From Flagellimonas eckloniae (GTDB lineage: Bacteria; Bacteroidota; Bacteroidia; Flavobacteriales; Flavobacteriaceae): a stretch of 64,000 nucleotides of DNA. Every line of letters starts with the position of its first letter. Positions within the stretch are counted from its first letter, which is position 1. A program made the position numbers and the translations under genes. Positions 17,466-26,722 of this stretch are shown here, one piece after another. The DNA lies in NCBI RefSeq assembly GCF_001413955.1, contig NZ_LCTZ01000002.1, positions 1,302,001 to 1,366,000 on the forward strand, given 5' to 3'. The notes under the pieces were generated by a model. The model made no database searches. It had not been told where the DNA came from and saw only the letters and a program-made list of their open reading frames with translations.

Positions 17466-17846
17466 ATGAGTGCAAAAGCAAAATATCAAGCAGTTTTAGA
17501 TTTAGGACAAGAATTAGGCATAAAGGACGGTGATGTATCTGAAGATGGAGGGGTTCTAAAAATTAAGGGAGTGGCCAACACGCCTTATGAAAAAAATGCT
17601 ATTTGGGACAAAATCAAGGAGATTGGTGGTCAAAGCCCTTCTGATGTTAAGGCAAACATTTCTGTTGCCGACGATTCTGTCTATCACAGACATACGGTAA
17701 AAAGTGGTGAGTCTTTAAGCAAAATTGCAAAGCATTACTATGGTGATGCCATGAAGTACAACAAGATTTTTGATGCTAACACGAATATCCTAAAGAATCC
17801 GGATGTGATTCATCCTGATCAAGTTTTGGTCATCCCGAATATTTAA
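17466..17846 (+). CDS. LysM domain protein (YgaU/Kbp-like)
   Basis: 126 residues with no signal peptide. An N-terminal alpha/beta domain of about 70 residues ([20 protein letters not shown]) resembling the BON part of YgaU/Kbp is followed by one LysM repeat ([19 protein letters not shown] to [11 protein letters not shown], about 76-126). Kbp of E. coli binds potassium; LysM usually binds peptidoglycan. The absence of an export signal matches the cytoplasmic Kbp type. A terminator follows directly. A decayed copy of its last codons occurs 0.85 kb downstream. Confidence 0.88.
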   Translation: MSAKAKYQAVLDLGQELGIKDGDVSEDGGVLKIKGVANTPYEKNAIWDKIKEIGGQSPSDVKANISVADDSVYHRHTVKSGESLSKIAKHYYGDAMKYNKIFDANTNILKNPDVIHPDQVLVIPNI

Positions 17847-17862
17847 GAAATAAATTCTTTGC

Positions 17863-17891
17863 AAAAAAGGCGCCTTTCAAGCGTCTTTTTT
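17863..17891 (+). terminator. Rho-independent terminator of the LysM gene
   Basis: AAAAAAGGCGC, seven-base loop, GCGTCTTTTTT: an 11-base stem with one G-T wobble and a T tract built into the 3' arm. It starts 17 bases after the stop codon. Confidence 0.85.
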
Positions 17892-18020
17892 GTTGTAAAA
17901 GCGTATATACTACATGTATTCGCTTCCCTAAACGCCCCCGTCCACAAATTTTACATGAGTTTTTACGATAAAAAGACCGAACTTCATTTATTTGTTGATT
18001 AATTTATTGAAGCAAATACT

Positions 18021-18557
18021 ATGAAACAAAAACTATCATTCATATTTACTATTTTTCTTCTACTGAATTCTTGTAAAAGTTCAAAAAATATTACTGATAA
18101 AAAATGTCCTCGTCATATTTCAAAAAGTATTAAAGGCACGAGTATAGATCAATTTAAATATACTTTAGGAAAAGATACACTCTCTTATAATGAAGTTAAG
18201 TTTTATTGTGTTTACAATACCGCATTCTACACACATAAAACTATGTATGACAAATTTGGAAAATGGGATAGAGAAATATATGCCAATGGGGAAAGACATC
18301 CTATCCTTTTGTGGGAAAACATTAAGCTTTTCGAAAAAGATTCAACTCTTTTTACAATAGCAACATTAGGTGACGAAAGCGAAAAAACAATTTATGCATC
18401 ATTTATGGCATATGACAATAATGGAAATGATTTATTGAACGATATAATTTATAAAGAAAAATTAGTGAATTATTTCAAAGACTTAATTCATAAAAGTAAA
18501 CCTGAAAAAAGAGATTTTTATAAAATATACTGGAGTATGGTAGATACTAAAAGCTAA
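18021..18557 (+). CDS. Hypothetical lipoprotein
   Basis: 178 residues. The N-terminus MKQKLSFIFTIFLLLNSCKS is a lipoprotein signal with the acylated Cys at 18, so the protein should be anchored in the envelope. The mature part is Lys/Tyr-rich with alternating short strands and a C-terminal helix; I recognise no family. The gene is markedly AT-rich compared with the core genes around it and is flanked on both sides by related sequence (see the duplicated spacer), which suggests it arrived or was rearranged recently. Function unknown. Confidence 0.65.
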   Translation: MKQKLSFIFTIFLLLNSCKSSKNITDKKCPRHISKSIKGTSIDQFKYTLGKDTLSYNEVKFYCVYNTAFYTHKTMYDKFGKWDREIYANGERHPILLWENIKLFEKDSTLFTIATLGDESEKTIYASFMAYDNNGNDLLNDIIYKEKLVNYFKDLIHKSKPEKRDFYKIYWSMVDTKS

Positions 18558-18689
18558 AATATACAAAGGAAAATATAATTTGACAGTAATATCTATAATC
18601 AACTGCTTACAGTAGATTTCCTAACGTAAATCCTTAACTTTATATATTGGCTCGGGACTAGTAAGAACAGTCTTGTAGACATTTCTCTC

Positions 18690-18815
18690 CTTAATCAAGT
18701 TTTGATTATTCCGAATATCAAATGTTTGTACATTTATTTACATAGTAAAAAAGGCCTCTTTTTTTGTTCTGCATGACTTTTCAATAAAAATCACGAACTT
18801 CACTTATTGTTGAGT
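18690..18815 (+). pseudogene. Decayed partial copy of the LysM gene 3' end plus its terminator and spacer
   Basis: The frame CTT AAT CAA GTT TTG ATT ATT CCG AAT ATC reads LNQVLIIPNI, nearly the same as the DQVLVIPNI end of the LysM gene. A degenerate terminator (18747-18766) follows, then 18784-18815, which closely resembles 17968-18000 behind the intact gene. Order and orientation are kept. This region belongs to the gap 18558-18872, which otherwise holds no gene; bases 18558-18689 show nothing I can assign. Confidence 0.6.
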
Positions 18816-18872
18816 ATAAATCATTAAAACGGATTTATATCCTAGTTAATTACATACAAATACCACTTCAAT

Positions 18873-20303
18873 ATGAAAAACCTTATTCCAATTCTTCTTC
18901 TTCTTTTAATGCTAATTGGTTGTTCGCCTAAATCCCAAAAAAATGATAGCCTTCTTGATGAAAAAATAGCTAGAATAGAAAATGGACTGCAACCCAATCT
19001 CCAAATCCAAGGGGATAGTATAGCGACCTACAACATCAAAGAAAGATTAAGTGAGCTAGGTATTCCCGGAGTAAGCATCGCTGTCCTAAAGGAAGGGCAA
19101 ATTGAATGGGCAAAAGGTTATGGTGTTGCTGACATTTCAGAAAATCGTCCAGTGACGAGTGAAACAATGTTCTTAGCAGGATCAATTAGCAAACCAGTTG
19201 CCGCAATTCGTGCACACCAACTTGCGGAGGAGGGTAAGTTAAGTTTGGATTCAAATGTGAACAATTATCTAACTAGCTGGAAGCTACCTGACAATGAATT
19301 TACCAAAAAAGAAAAGGTAACCACTCGAAGAATACTGAATCATACTGCTGGATTAACAGTTTGGGGGTTCCCTGGCTACGATAAAGGTGATACAATACCT
19401 AGTGTAGCTGAAGTTTTGGATGGTAAGGGTAATACAGATTCAGTACGTGTATATAAGGAACCTGGTGAGAGTTGGATGTACTCTGGAGGAGGATACACTA
19501 TCATGCAATTAATGATAACTGATCTTGAAAGAAAATCATTCCCTGACTTAATGCAAGACAATGTATTAAATCCTCTTGGAATGACATCCAGTACTTTTGA
19601 AAACCCACTATCTAAGCGGTACCATTCCATTGCTGCAACCGGTTACCGAGATAATGGTGATGAAGTAGAAGGTAAATGGCCAATATACCCTGAAATGGCC
19701 GCAGCTGGCCTCTGGACAACCCCATCACAACTCATACTCTGGGCTAAAGAAATCCAGAAAATCCATCAAACAAAGGAAGATGGGCTATTAAAAGTAGGGA
19801 CAGTAAATGAAATGCTGACACCAGCAATGAACAATCATGGTCTTGGTCCTGTTGTGAACGAACATACTTTTGGGCATGGAGGAGCGGATGAAGGATTTAG
19901 AGCAAACTTGGTTGCATGGAAAGAACATCCGATTGCTGTAGTAATTATGGTCAATTCGGACAATGGCAACATCATGCAGGAAATCTTATTAAGTATTGCC
20001 AAAGAATACAAGTTGCCAGGGGTTGAACCTATGACCCGAAAAGTAGTTGGTAAATCGATTGAAGAACGTACACCAATGGTGGGCACTTACACATTTCCAG
20101 AACTGGGAGAAGCAAGTGTCTCCATAAAGGAAAATGGTTTAGAAATAGATGGAGAGTTTACGGATGAGCCCATAATGCTGCTTCCTGAAACTGATAATAC
20201 GTATTTTAATAGAAATAGTGGAACTTATTATACTTTCCAATTTGAGAATGGAGTTGTTTCGGGAATTCGATTTTGGGAATACATCGGTCAAAAAACAAAG
20301 TAA
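18873..20303 (+). CDS. Serine hydrolase of the beta-lactamase/class C family, lipoprotein
   Basis: 476 residues with a lipoprotein signal (MKNLIPILLLLLMLIGCSPK, Cys17). The nucleophile motif is SISK in MFLAGSISKPVAA (about residue 109). The usual YxN is replaced by YSGGGY (about 202-207), and the third box is HGGADEGF (about 335). About 100 residues after the hydrolase domain form a beta-rich C-terminal domain. Relatives are D-aminopeptidases, esterases or penicillin-binding-like enzymes rather than true resistance beta-lactamases. The substrate is unknown. It follows the duplicated spacer and is probably monocistronic. Confidence 0.88.
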   Translation: MKNLIPILLLLLMLIGCSPKSQKNDSLLDEKIARIENGLQPNLQIQGDSIATYNIKERLSELGIPGVSIAVLKEGQIEWAKGYGVADISENRPVTSETMFLAGSISKPVAAIRAHQLAEEGKLSLDSNVNNYLTSWKLPDNEFTKKEKVTTRRILNHTAGLTVWGFPGYDKGDTIPSVAEVLDGKGNTDSVRVYKEPGESWMYSGGGYTIMQLMITDLERKSFPDLMQDNVLNPLGMTSSTFENPLSKRYHSIAATGYRDNGDEVEGKWPIYPEMAAAGLWTTPSQLILWAKEIQKIHQTKEDGLLKVGTVNEMLTPAMNNHGLGPVVNEHTFGHGGADEGFRANLVAWKEHPIAVVIMVNSDNGNIMQEILLSIAKEYKLPGVEPMTRKVVGKSIEERTPMVGTYTFPELGEASVSIKENGLEIDGEFTDEPIMLLPETDNTYFNRNSGTYYTFQFENGVVSGIRFWEYIGQKTK

Positions 20304-20458
20304 TCCTGGGTTTCGAATGTTGAATAACAGACACTAAAATAAATATGCAATCAACTCCTTGAAAGGACATTTCGAACAGGAAATTTATGTGCTCTAACAA
20401 TTGAAATGCATACGTATTTTAGCTAGATGATACATGAACTTAAAATCTTTATTCAAAA

Positions 20459-20881
20459 ATGAAAACCGTTATTTGGAAATTGAATTTACAATCTGACCCA
20501 AACAAGGTTTTTAATTTGCTCACTACTCCAGAGGGAAGAACAAAGTTTTGGTCCGAAAAAGCAACTGAAAGTGAGGGTGTAATTCACTTCACATTTCCAA
20601 ATGGTCAAACCTATCAAAGTCAAATTTTAAAGAGCATTCCCAACAAAGAATTCCATTTGGACTATTTTGACAGTTTGGTGAAGTTTCAATTAACGCAAAC
20701 TGAAACCGGAGGAACAGATTTCACTTTAATTAATGAAAACATACGTGCAAGTGATTTTTCAGAGATACATGCCGGATGGATATCGGTATTGATGAACCTT
20801 AAGGCGGTAGCTGACTTTCAATGTGATTTAAGGAATCATGACCCTACAAAAACTTGGGACCAAGGGTATGTAGATAATTAA
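20459..20881 (+). CDS. SRPBCC / AHSA1-type START-fold protein
   Basis: 140 residues of the Bet v 1-like fold: NLQSDPNKVFNLLTTPEGR at the start, the FWSEKATES turn, central strands with HFTFPNGQTYQSQ, and a long C-terminal helix SEIHAGWISVLMNLKAVADF. AHSA1-like domains bind hydrophobic ligands, and single-domain bacterial members are mostly uncharacterised. It stands alone between the serine hydrolase and the convergent cmk. Soluble, no signal peptide. Confidence 0.8.
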   Translation: MKTVIWKLNLQSDPNKVFNLLTTPEGRTKFWSEKATESEGVIHFTFPNGQTYQSQILKSIPNKEFHLDYFDSLVKFQLTQTETGGTDFTLINENIRASDFSEIHAGWISVLMNLKAVADFQCDLRNHDPTKTWDQGYVDN

Positions 20882-20899
20882 TAAAATCTGGAAGGTTTT

Positions 20900-21589
20900 C
20901 TAAGCTGCGGAAATAATTCGCTGCGTAAAGTTATAGATTCGCTCAAACTGTTCTTCCACTCCCATATCACTATTGTCAAACTCAATGGCATCCTTCGCTT
21001 TCTTTAAAGGAGAAATTTCACGGGTGGAATCTATCCTATCCCGTTTTTGGACATTGTTGAGCACTTCCTCAAAAGTGACCTCTTCCCCGCGCTCCAAAAG
21101 TTCTTTATAGCGTCTTGCGGCACGCGTTTCTGGTGAGGCTGTCATGAATATCTTCAGCTCAGCATTGGGAAAGACAACGGTGCCAATATCCCTTCCATCC
21201 ATTACAATGCCTTTCTCCTCCCCCATTTGTTGTTGCATTTCAACCAACTTACTTCTTACTTCGGCAATTGTTGCTATTTTACTCACCTGCTCAGAGACCT
21301 TCATGGTTCTGATTTCTTTTTCAACATTTTGGCCATTCAAATACATTTCTGACAGACCCGAAGTCTCATTGGGAACAAATGTCAATTTAATATTTGGCAA
21401 TTGCTTTACGAAAGATGGAATATCCTCTTTGGCACCTAAATAATTGTTGTTTAAAGCAAAAAGTGTTACGGCACGATACATAGCTCCGGTATCCACATAA
21501 ACATAATTTAAAGCAGAAGCCAACCTTTTGGCCAAAGTGCTTTTACCTGTTGATGAATATCCGTCTATGGCAATAGTTATTTGCTTCAC
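20900..21589 (-). CDS. cmk: Cytidylate kinase
   Basis: 229 residues. The P-loop GYSSTGKST lies at 10-18; VDTGAMYRAVTLFAL, VVMDGRDIGTVVFPNAE, and the Arg-rich RDRIDSTREISPLKKA lid are diagnostic. It phosphorylates CMP and dCMP. It is three bases downstream of a small hypothetical gene and forms the tail of a lon - hypothetical - cmk run on the minus strand. Length is normal. Confidence 0.96.
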   Translation of the reverse strand: MKQITIAIDGYSSTGKSTLAKRLASALNYVYVDTGAMYRAVTLFALNNNYLGAKEDIPSFVKQLPNIKLTFVPNETSGLSEMYLNGQNVEKEIRTMKVSEQVSKIATIAEVRSKLVEMQQQMGEEKGIVMDGRDIGTVVFPNAELKIFMTASPETRAARRYKELLERGEEVTFEEVLNNVQKRDRIDSTREISPLKKAKDAIEFDNSDMGVEEQFERIYNFTQRIISAA

Positions 21590-21592
21590 TAA

Positions 21593-21811
21593 CTACATAT
21601 TATACTTGACAGTACCTCTTAATGTTTTTAATTCATTTAAAAGGTATTGCTCATTGCACTTTATCAATTCGTCAGAAGACAAAACATCTTCAACTCGTGT
21701 ATCAGGATTTAAAAGTCTTCTATACTGACTTTCGCTCAATATTTTCTTTTCTTCCCATAAATAAGCTATAAAAGCAGACGGTGTTTTCGCAATAAAATTA
21801 TTTTCTTCCAT
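21593..21811 (-). CDS. Small conserved hypothetical protein between lon and cmk
   Basis: 72 residues, soluble and helical, rich in Leu, Glu and Arg (SAFIAYLWEEKKILSESQYR, VEDVLSSDEL). I recognise no domain. The spacing (14 bases after lon, 3 before cmk) and the codon use support a real gene in the same transcript. Function unknown. Confidence 0.65.
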   Translation of the reverse strand: MEENNFIAKTPSAFIAYLWEEKKILSESQYRRLLNPDTRVEDVLSSDELIKCNEQYLLNELKTLRGTVKYNM

Positions 21812-21825
21812 TTTATTAATATTTT

Positions 21826-24276
21826 CTAAAGTTTCTTGGCCTTCTTAACCTTCGTTTCCGTAACAGCAATATCAATTACTTCGCTCATATCTGAAACGTA
21901 ATGGAATGTAAGTCCTTTTAGGTAGTCTTCTTTAATTTCAAGAATGTCTTTACGGTTTTCCTCGCACAAAATTATTTCTTTGATGCGTGCACGTTTTGCC
22001 GCCAAAATCTTTTCTTTAATTCCACCAACAGGCAATACTTTGCCCCTAAGGGTGATTTCCCCGGTCATGGCCAAGCTCTTTTTTACCTTGCGTTGTGTGA
22101 AAAGTGAAACCAAGGAAGTAAGCATAGTAATTCCCGCACTAGGGCCATCTTTTGGAGTGGCACCTTCAGGAACATGGATATGTACATTGTATTTTTCAAA
22201 AACATCAGACGCTATACCAAAGGTATCCGCGTTGGATTTAATGTACTCCATCGCAATTGTGGCCGATTCCTTCATAACCTTACCCAAGTTTCCGGTAATG
22301 TTCAACGTACCTTTTCCTTTGGATAAAATAGATTCAATAAAAAGAATATCACCACCTACACTGGTCCAAGCCAATCCTGTGACCACACCCGCAACATCGT
22401 TGTTTTCATACTTATCCCGTTCTAAACGCGCGGGACCTAATATTTTTTCCACATCCGCATTTGAAACCTTGATGTCGTATTCCTCTTCAATTGCAATTGA
22501 TTTTGCTGCATAACGCACCATTTTGGCCAACTGTTTTTCCAAACTCCGTACACCAGATTCGCGGGTATACCCTTCCACAATTTTCTCCAACTGCGGTTTC
22601 CCGATTTTTAAATCTTTTGAAGAAAGACCGTGCTCTTTTAATTGCTTTGGCAACAAATGTTTTTTCCCTATTTCAACTTTTTCCTCAATGGTATATCCCG
22701 TTACATTGATGATTTCCATCCGATCCCGTAAGGCCGGTTGAATGGTTCCCAAATTATTTGCTGTGGCAATGAACATTACTTTGGATAGGTCATATCCCAT
22801 CTCCAAGAAATTATCATAAAACTCACTATTCTGCTCAGGGTCCAAAACCTCTAACATTGCCGATGAAGGGTCTCCTTGATGACTATTGGAAAGTTTGTCA
22901 ATCTCATCCAAAATAAAAACAGGATTGGATTTTCCCGCTTTTTTCAAGCTTTGGATAATTCGTCCTGGCATTGCGCCAATATAGGTTTTTCTATGCCCTC
23001 TAATTTCGGCTTCATCCCGCAAACCGCCCAAAGAAATTCTAACGTATTCCCTACCTAATGCCTCGGCCACAGATTTACCCAATGATGTTTTACCAACCCC
23101 TGGAGGGCCATACAAGCAAAGAATGGGCGATTTCATATCGTTTCGCAGCTTCAAAACCGCCAGGTATTCTATAATTCTTCGCTTTACATCTTCCAGACCG
23201 TAATGATCTCTATCCAAAATTTGCTGCGCTCGTTTTAAATCAAACTTGTCTTTTGAAAATTCATCCCAGGGTAAATCCAAGAACAAATCCAAATAATTGC
23301 GCTGAATGGAATATTCCGCAACTTGTGGATTCATGCGCTGCATTTTTGCAAGCTCTCTCTCAAAATGCTCCTTGACCTTTTTATTCCATTTTTTCTTTTT
23401 GGATTTGGCCCGCATCTCATCTACTTCTTCCTCATAGGACAAGCCACCAAGTTCCTCCTGGATAGTTTTCATCTGTTGGTGCAAGAAATACTCTCGCTGC
23501 TGTTGGTCCATATCACTGCGCACCTTGGATTGAATATCGTTCTTCAACTCCAATTTTTGGAACTCCATGTTCATATACTTCAGGGTGGTGAGCGCCCTCT
23601 CCTGAAGATTGGGAATTTCCAAAAGGTTTTGCTTATCCGCTACGCTTAAATTAAGGTTGGAAGACACAAAATTGATCAAGAACGAATTACTTTGAATATT
23701 CTTGATTGCAAATGTGGCCTCACTTGGAATGTTTGGATTGTCTTTAATAATCTTAAAGGCCAACTCCTTAATTGAATCTATAATGGCTTCAAACTCCTCG
23801 CTCTTTTCATCTGGGCGTTCCTCAACTGCCTCTTTTACCGTTGCTGTGAGGTAGGGTTGTTCTGTTACCACCTCGGCTATTTCAAAACGTTTTTTCCCTT
23901 GAATGATAACTGTTGTATTCCCATCCGGCATTTGCAACACCCGCAAAATTCTTGCAACCGTGCCCAAAGTGTTAATATCCTCTACTCCTGGGTTTTCGGT
24001 CTGCTCATCTTTTTGTGAAACAACCCCAATAGTCTTTGTGCCGTTATTGGCATCTTTAATCAAGTTTATGGATTTGTCCCTCCCCGCTGTAATAGGAATA
24101 ACCACGCCTGGAAAAAGGACGGTATTTCGTAATGGCAAAACAGGCAGTATTTCCGGAAGAGCCTCCTTGTTCATTTCCTCTTCATCTTCAGGTGTCAATA
24201 ATGGTATTAACTCCGCATCTTCATCAAGACCTTGCAGTGAAATATTGTCAAAAGTTGAAATTTTTATTTCTCCCAT
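21826..24276 (-). CDS. lon: ATP-dependent protease Lon
   Basis: 816 residues. The N-terminal substrate domain ([20 protein letters not shown], about 43-62) is preceded by an acidic extension common in Bacteroidota. A helical linker follows, then the AAA+ domain with P-loop GPPGVGKTS (about 390), Walker [11 protein letters not shown] and arginine finger region. The C-terminal Ser-Lys protease has its Ser in DGPSAGITM (about 711) and Lys in [10 protein letters not shown] (about 754). It degrades misfolded and regulatory proteins. A small inverted repeat, TCATTT/AAATGA (24291-24308), lies just upstream. Confidence 0.97.
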   Translation of the reverse strand: MGEIKISTFDNISLQGLDEDAELIPLLTPEDEEEMNKEALPEILPVLPLRNTVLFPGVVIPITAGRDKSINLIKDANNGTKTIGVVSQKDEQTENPGVEDINTLGTVARILRVLQMPDGNTTVIIQGKKRFEIAEVVTEQPYLTATVKEAVEERPDEKSEEFEAIIDSIKELAFKIIKDNPNIPSEATFAIKNIQSNSFLINFVSSNLNLSVADKQNLLEIPNLQERALTTLKYMNMEFQKLELKNDIQSKVRSDMDQQQREYFLHQQMKTIQEELGGLSYEEEVDEMRAKSKKKKWNKKVKEHFERELAKMQRMNPQVAEYSIQRNYLDLFLDLPWDEFSKDKFDLKRAQQILDRDHYGLEDVKRRIIEYLAVLKLRNDMKSPILCLYGPPGVGKTSLGKSVAEALGREYVRISLGGLRDEAEIRGHRKTYIGAMPGRIIQSLKKAGKSNPVFILDEIDKLSNSHQGDPSSAMLEVLDPEQNSEFYDNFLEMGYDLSKVMFIATANNLGTIQPALRDRMEIINVTGYTIEEKVEIGKKHLLPKQLKEHGLSSKDLKIGKPQLEKIVEGYTRESGVRSLEKQLAKMVRYAAKSIAIEEEYDIKVSNADVEKILGPARLERDKYENNDVAGVVTGLAWTSVGGDILFIESILSKGKGTLNITGNLGKVMKESATIAMEYIKSNADTFGIASDVFEKYNVHIHVPEGATPKDGPSAGITMLTSLVSLFTQRKVKKSLAMTGEITLRGKVLPVGGIKEKILAAKRARIKEIILCEENRKDILEIKEDYLKGLTFHYVSDMSEVIDIAVTETKVKKAKKL

Positions 24277-24445
24277 GTGCTATGTTTCGGTCATTTTGTC
24301 ACAAATGACGTAAATCCTCGGTTTATACTAGAAGCCAAATCCTGTACAATACACTAAAAATAGGCATTACACTAGTGGTATGGTTCTTTTTCATTTCTAT
24401 AAAGGCAATTCCTGTGCCATTAAAATTTAAAAAAATGAAAAAAAG

Positions 24446-24475
24446 TGTAACAATTGGTAAATTCATCCATCTATA
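24446..24475 (+). promoter_or_regulatory. Possible ECF-type promoter before the sigma factor gene (TGTAACA)
   Basis: TGTAACA at 24446-24452 resembles the -35 element of many ECF promoters, with a CATCTAT patch 16 bases later as possible -10. The same heptamer stands at almost the same distance before the other ECF gene at 48901. Autoregulation is inferred from this similarity, not shown. Confidence 0.4.
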
Positions 24476-24493
24476 AGACAAACCATTCATTTT

Positions 24494-25051
24494 TTGAGCC
24501 ACCAAAATGAACATACTGATGCACTGCTTCAATCGTGCTTAAAAGGAAAACAAAGCGCACAATTGGAAATTTACAATAGGTACTATAAAGCTATGTACAA
24601 TGTAGCTTTTAGGATTGTAAAGGACTCTGCCGAAGCTGAAGATGTAATGCAGGAATCGTTTCTGAACGCGTTTACGAAACTGCACACATTTAAAGGAGAT
24701 GTAGCCTTTGGGGCATGGTTAAAGCGCATTGTGATAAACAACAGTATATATCATTACAAAAAGCAGCAAAAAAATAGAGCTGTTGATCTAGATGAAGTAA
24801 TGTACAAGGTCGAAGATAATGATGAAGTTTCTTTAAATCACAATGGTTATACTGAACTGAAGGCTCAAAAAGTGATGGAAACCATGAAAAGTTTAAAAGA
24901 TAATTACAGAGTTTCTTTGACCTTACATTTAATTGAAGGGTATGATTATGAGGAAATAAGTGACATAATGAATATCAGCTACGCAAATTGTAGAACAACA
25001 ATATCGCGAGCTAAAGAAAGTTTGAGAAAAAAATTGACCGTAAATGCTTAA
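24494..25051 (+). CDS. RNA polymerase ECF-type sigma factor
   Basis: 185 residues. Region 2 spans about 12-80 (AMYNVAFRIVKDSAEAEDVM, GDVAFGAWLKRIVINNSIYH) and region 4 about 130-180 (LIEGYDYEEISDIMNISYAN with CRTTISRAKESLRKKL). No ATG fits the N-terminus; TTG 24494 is the likely start, though an ATT three codons earlier is possible. It overlaps nothing and is followed two bases later by a single-pass membrane protein, the usual place for its anti-sigma factor. It probably directs transcription of the operon it heads. Confidence 0.9.
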   Translation: MSHQNEHTDALLQSCLKGKQSAQLEIYNRYYKAMYNVAFRIVKDSAEAEDVMQESFLNAFTKLHTFKGDVAFGAWLKRIVINNSIYHYKKQQKNRAVDLDEVMYKVEDNDEVSLNHNGYTELKAQKVMETMKSLKDNYRVSLTLHLIEGYDYEEISDIMNISYANCRTTISRAKESLRKKLTVNA

Positions 25052-25053
25052 TT

Positions 25054-25614
25054 ATGAGTAACGATAATTTAGATAGATTGTTTGAAAGGCTTCAAGGAGA
25101 TTTTGACTTTGAGGAACCAAAAAATGGTCACCACGAACGTTTTATAGAAAAGTTAGGGCATGCCAATGGTGTTGTTACATTACATAAACAAAAAACAGCT
25201 TGGTGGAAACCACTATCCATTGCCGCATCTATAGCACTTGTTTGTCTTTTAGGTCTTACTGTATTCAATACAAGACCATCTATCAAGGAGCAAGTAGTGG
25301 AAATTTCACCAGAAGTCTCCAAAACAGAATTCTATTTTGCCAGCCTTATTGAAGAACAGGTACAGTTGTTAAAGGATGAGAAATCTCCTGAAACCGCAAA
25401 ACTGGTTGAAGATACTTTACTCCAATTGGATAAACTTGAAACCAATTATTTAACTCTGGAGCAGGAACTTATCAATGGTGGAAACAGTAAAATCATTTTA
25501 AACGCGATGATAACAAACTTTCAAACCCGAATTGATCTATTACAAGAAGTATTGACCAATATTGAAAATATTAAAATTTTAAACTCATACAATGATGAAA
25601 ACATTACTATATAA
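25054..25614 (+). CDS. Putative anti-sigma factor, single-pass membrane protein
   Basis: 186 residues: a cytoplasmic N-terminal part of about 50 residues (NLDRLFERLQGDFDFEEPKN), one transmembrane helix (WKPLSIAASIALVCLLGLTV, about 52-71) and a periplasmic helical, coiled-coil-like domain (about 85-186). The topology and the position behind an ECF gene fit an anti-sigma factor, but no zinc-binding ASD motif (HxxxCxxC) is visible, so the call rests on context. Its last 23 bases overlap the next gene. Confidence 0.65.
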   Translation: MSNDNLDRLFERLQGDFDFEEPKNGHHERFIEKLGHANGVVTLHKQKTAWWKPLSIAASIALVCLLGLTVFNTRPSIKEQVVEISPEVSKTEFYFASLIEEQVQLLKDEKSPETAKLVEDTLLQLDKLETNYLTLEQELINGGNSKIILNAMITNFQTRIDLLQEVLTNIENIKILNSYNDENITI

Positions 25615-26686
25615 ATATGTCTTAATGGCATTAACCCTAATTCCCCTTTCCTTGGGTGCCACTACAGGCAAAATGGGTGGAAAATATACCAAGGAAAAAA
25701 CCATTAAAAAAGAATTTAGTGTGAATGCCAACGCTCTTTTTAAGGTGAAAAACAGCTACGGCAATCTTAATATCACCTCTTGGAATGAAAATAGGGTGGT
25801 TATTGAAGTCCACATTAAAACAAATGGTAATAATGAGGAAAAGGTTCAGAGTAGATTGAACGAAATTGATGTTGATTTTGAAACAAGCAGTGATTTGGTC
25901 TCCGCAAGAACCCTATTTGGAGAGAAGGAAAACAACTGGGGATGGAAATGGGGAAAACGAAACAATGTGAATGTTCAGGTAAACTACACTATTAAATTAC
26001 CTGTAAAAAACAACATCAACCTTAGTAACGATTATGGCAATATTTATTTGAACCGTATTGATGGCCATGCCAAAATTAATTGCGATTATGGTAAAATTGA
26101 TGTAGGTGAGTTAAGGGGGCGAAACAATGAGCTTAGGTTTGATTACACATCTCGTTCAAGTTTTGAATTCATAAATAGCGGCGAGATTATTGCCGATTAC
26201 TCTGGCTTCACTATTGAAAAAGCAGGTAATTTGATTGTAAGAACGGATTATACCAACGCTGTAATCAAAAAAATGGAAGATCTGGACTATAATAGCGATT
26301 ATGGTTCTATTCAAGTGGACGAAGTTAATAGTGTAAAAGGAAATGGAGACTATATCGGTATAAAATTGGGAACTGTCCATGGAGATGTTGCCATAACCTC
26401 AGATTACGGGTCCTTCAAAATTGCCCAGATGGCACCTGATGCCGGTGATCTTAATATCAAAACCGATTATACGGGCATTAAGATTGGGTACCATCCTGAG
26501 TATCACTTTGACTTTGATATCACAACGGAATATGCCGGTGTAAGCGGAAAGGAAAATTTCGAAATCCAAGTTAGTAAAGAAAAATCAACCGAAAAATATT
26601 ACAACGGATACTATGGCAGTGATAACTCCGGTAACGTTGTTTACATAACCAGTGATTACGGTGGAATCACTTTTTATCAAAATTGA
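25592..26686 (+). CDS. Exported DUF4097-like protein with repeated DYG/DYT strands (predicted beta-solenoid)
   Basis: 364 residues. The signal peptide (about 1-23, LMALTLIPLSLGAT) directs export. From about 145 on, a repeat of roughly 15-20 residues carries the core D-Y-(G/T/S): NDYGNIYL, CDYGKIDV, ADYSGFTI, TDYTNAVI, SDYGSIQV, SDYGSFKI, TDYTGIKI, SDYGGITF. This pattern fits a right-handed beta-helix as in DUF4097/GIN proteins. It starts inside the putative anti-sigma gene and precedes a second solenoid gene. Function unknown; adhesion or envelope-stress sensing is inferred. Confidence 0.75.
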   Translation: MMKTLLYKYVLMALTLIPLSLGATTGKMGGKYTKEKTIKKEFSVNANALFKVKNSYGNLNITSWNENRVVIEVHIKTNGNNEEKVQSRLNEIDVDFETSSDLVSARTLFGEKENNWGWKWGKRNNVNVQVNYTIKLPVKNNINLSNDYGNIYLNRIDGHAKINCDYGKIDVGELRGRNNELRFDYTSRSSFEFINSGEIIADYSGFTIEKAGNLIVRTDYTNAVIKKMEDLDYNSDYGSIQVDEVNSVKGNGDYIGIKLGTVHGDVAITSDYGSFKIAQMAPDAGDLNIKTDYTGIKIGYHPEYHFDFDITTEYAGVSGKENFEIQVSKEKSTEKYYNGYYGSDNSGNVVYITSDYGGITFYQN

Positions 26687-26722
26687 AAAATCAAATCAAA
26701 AAACAGAACTTAAAACACAATC

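Noticed and set aside
24323..24532. Minus-strand frame between lon and the sigma gene
   Set aside because: It overlaps the sigma gene start and has no family; the region is better read as a promoter area.
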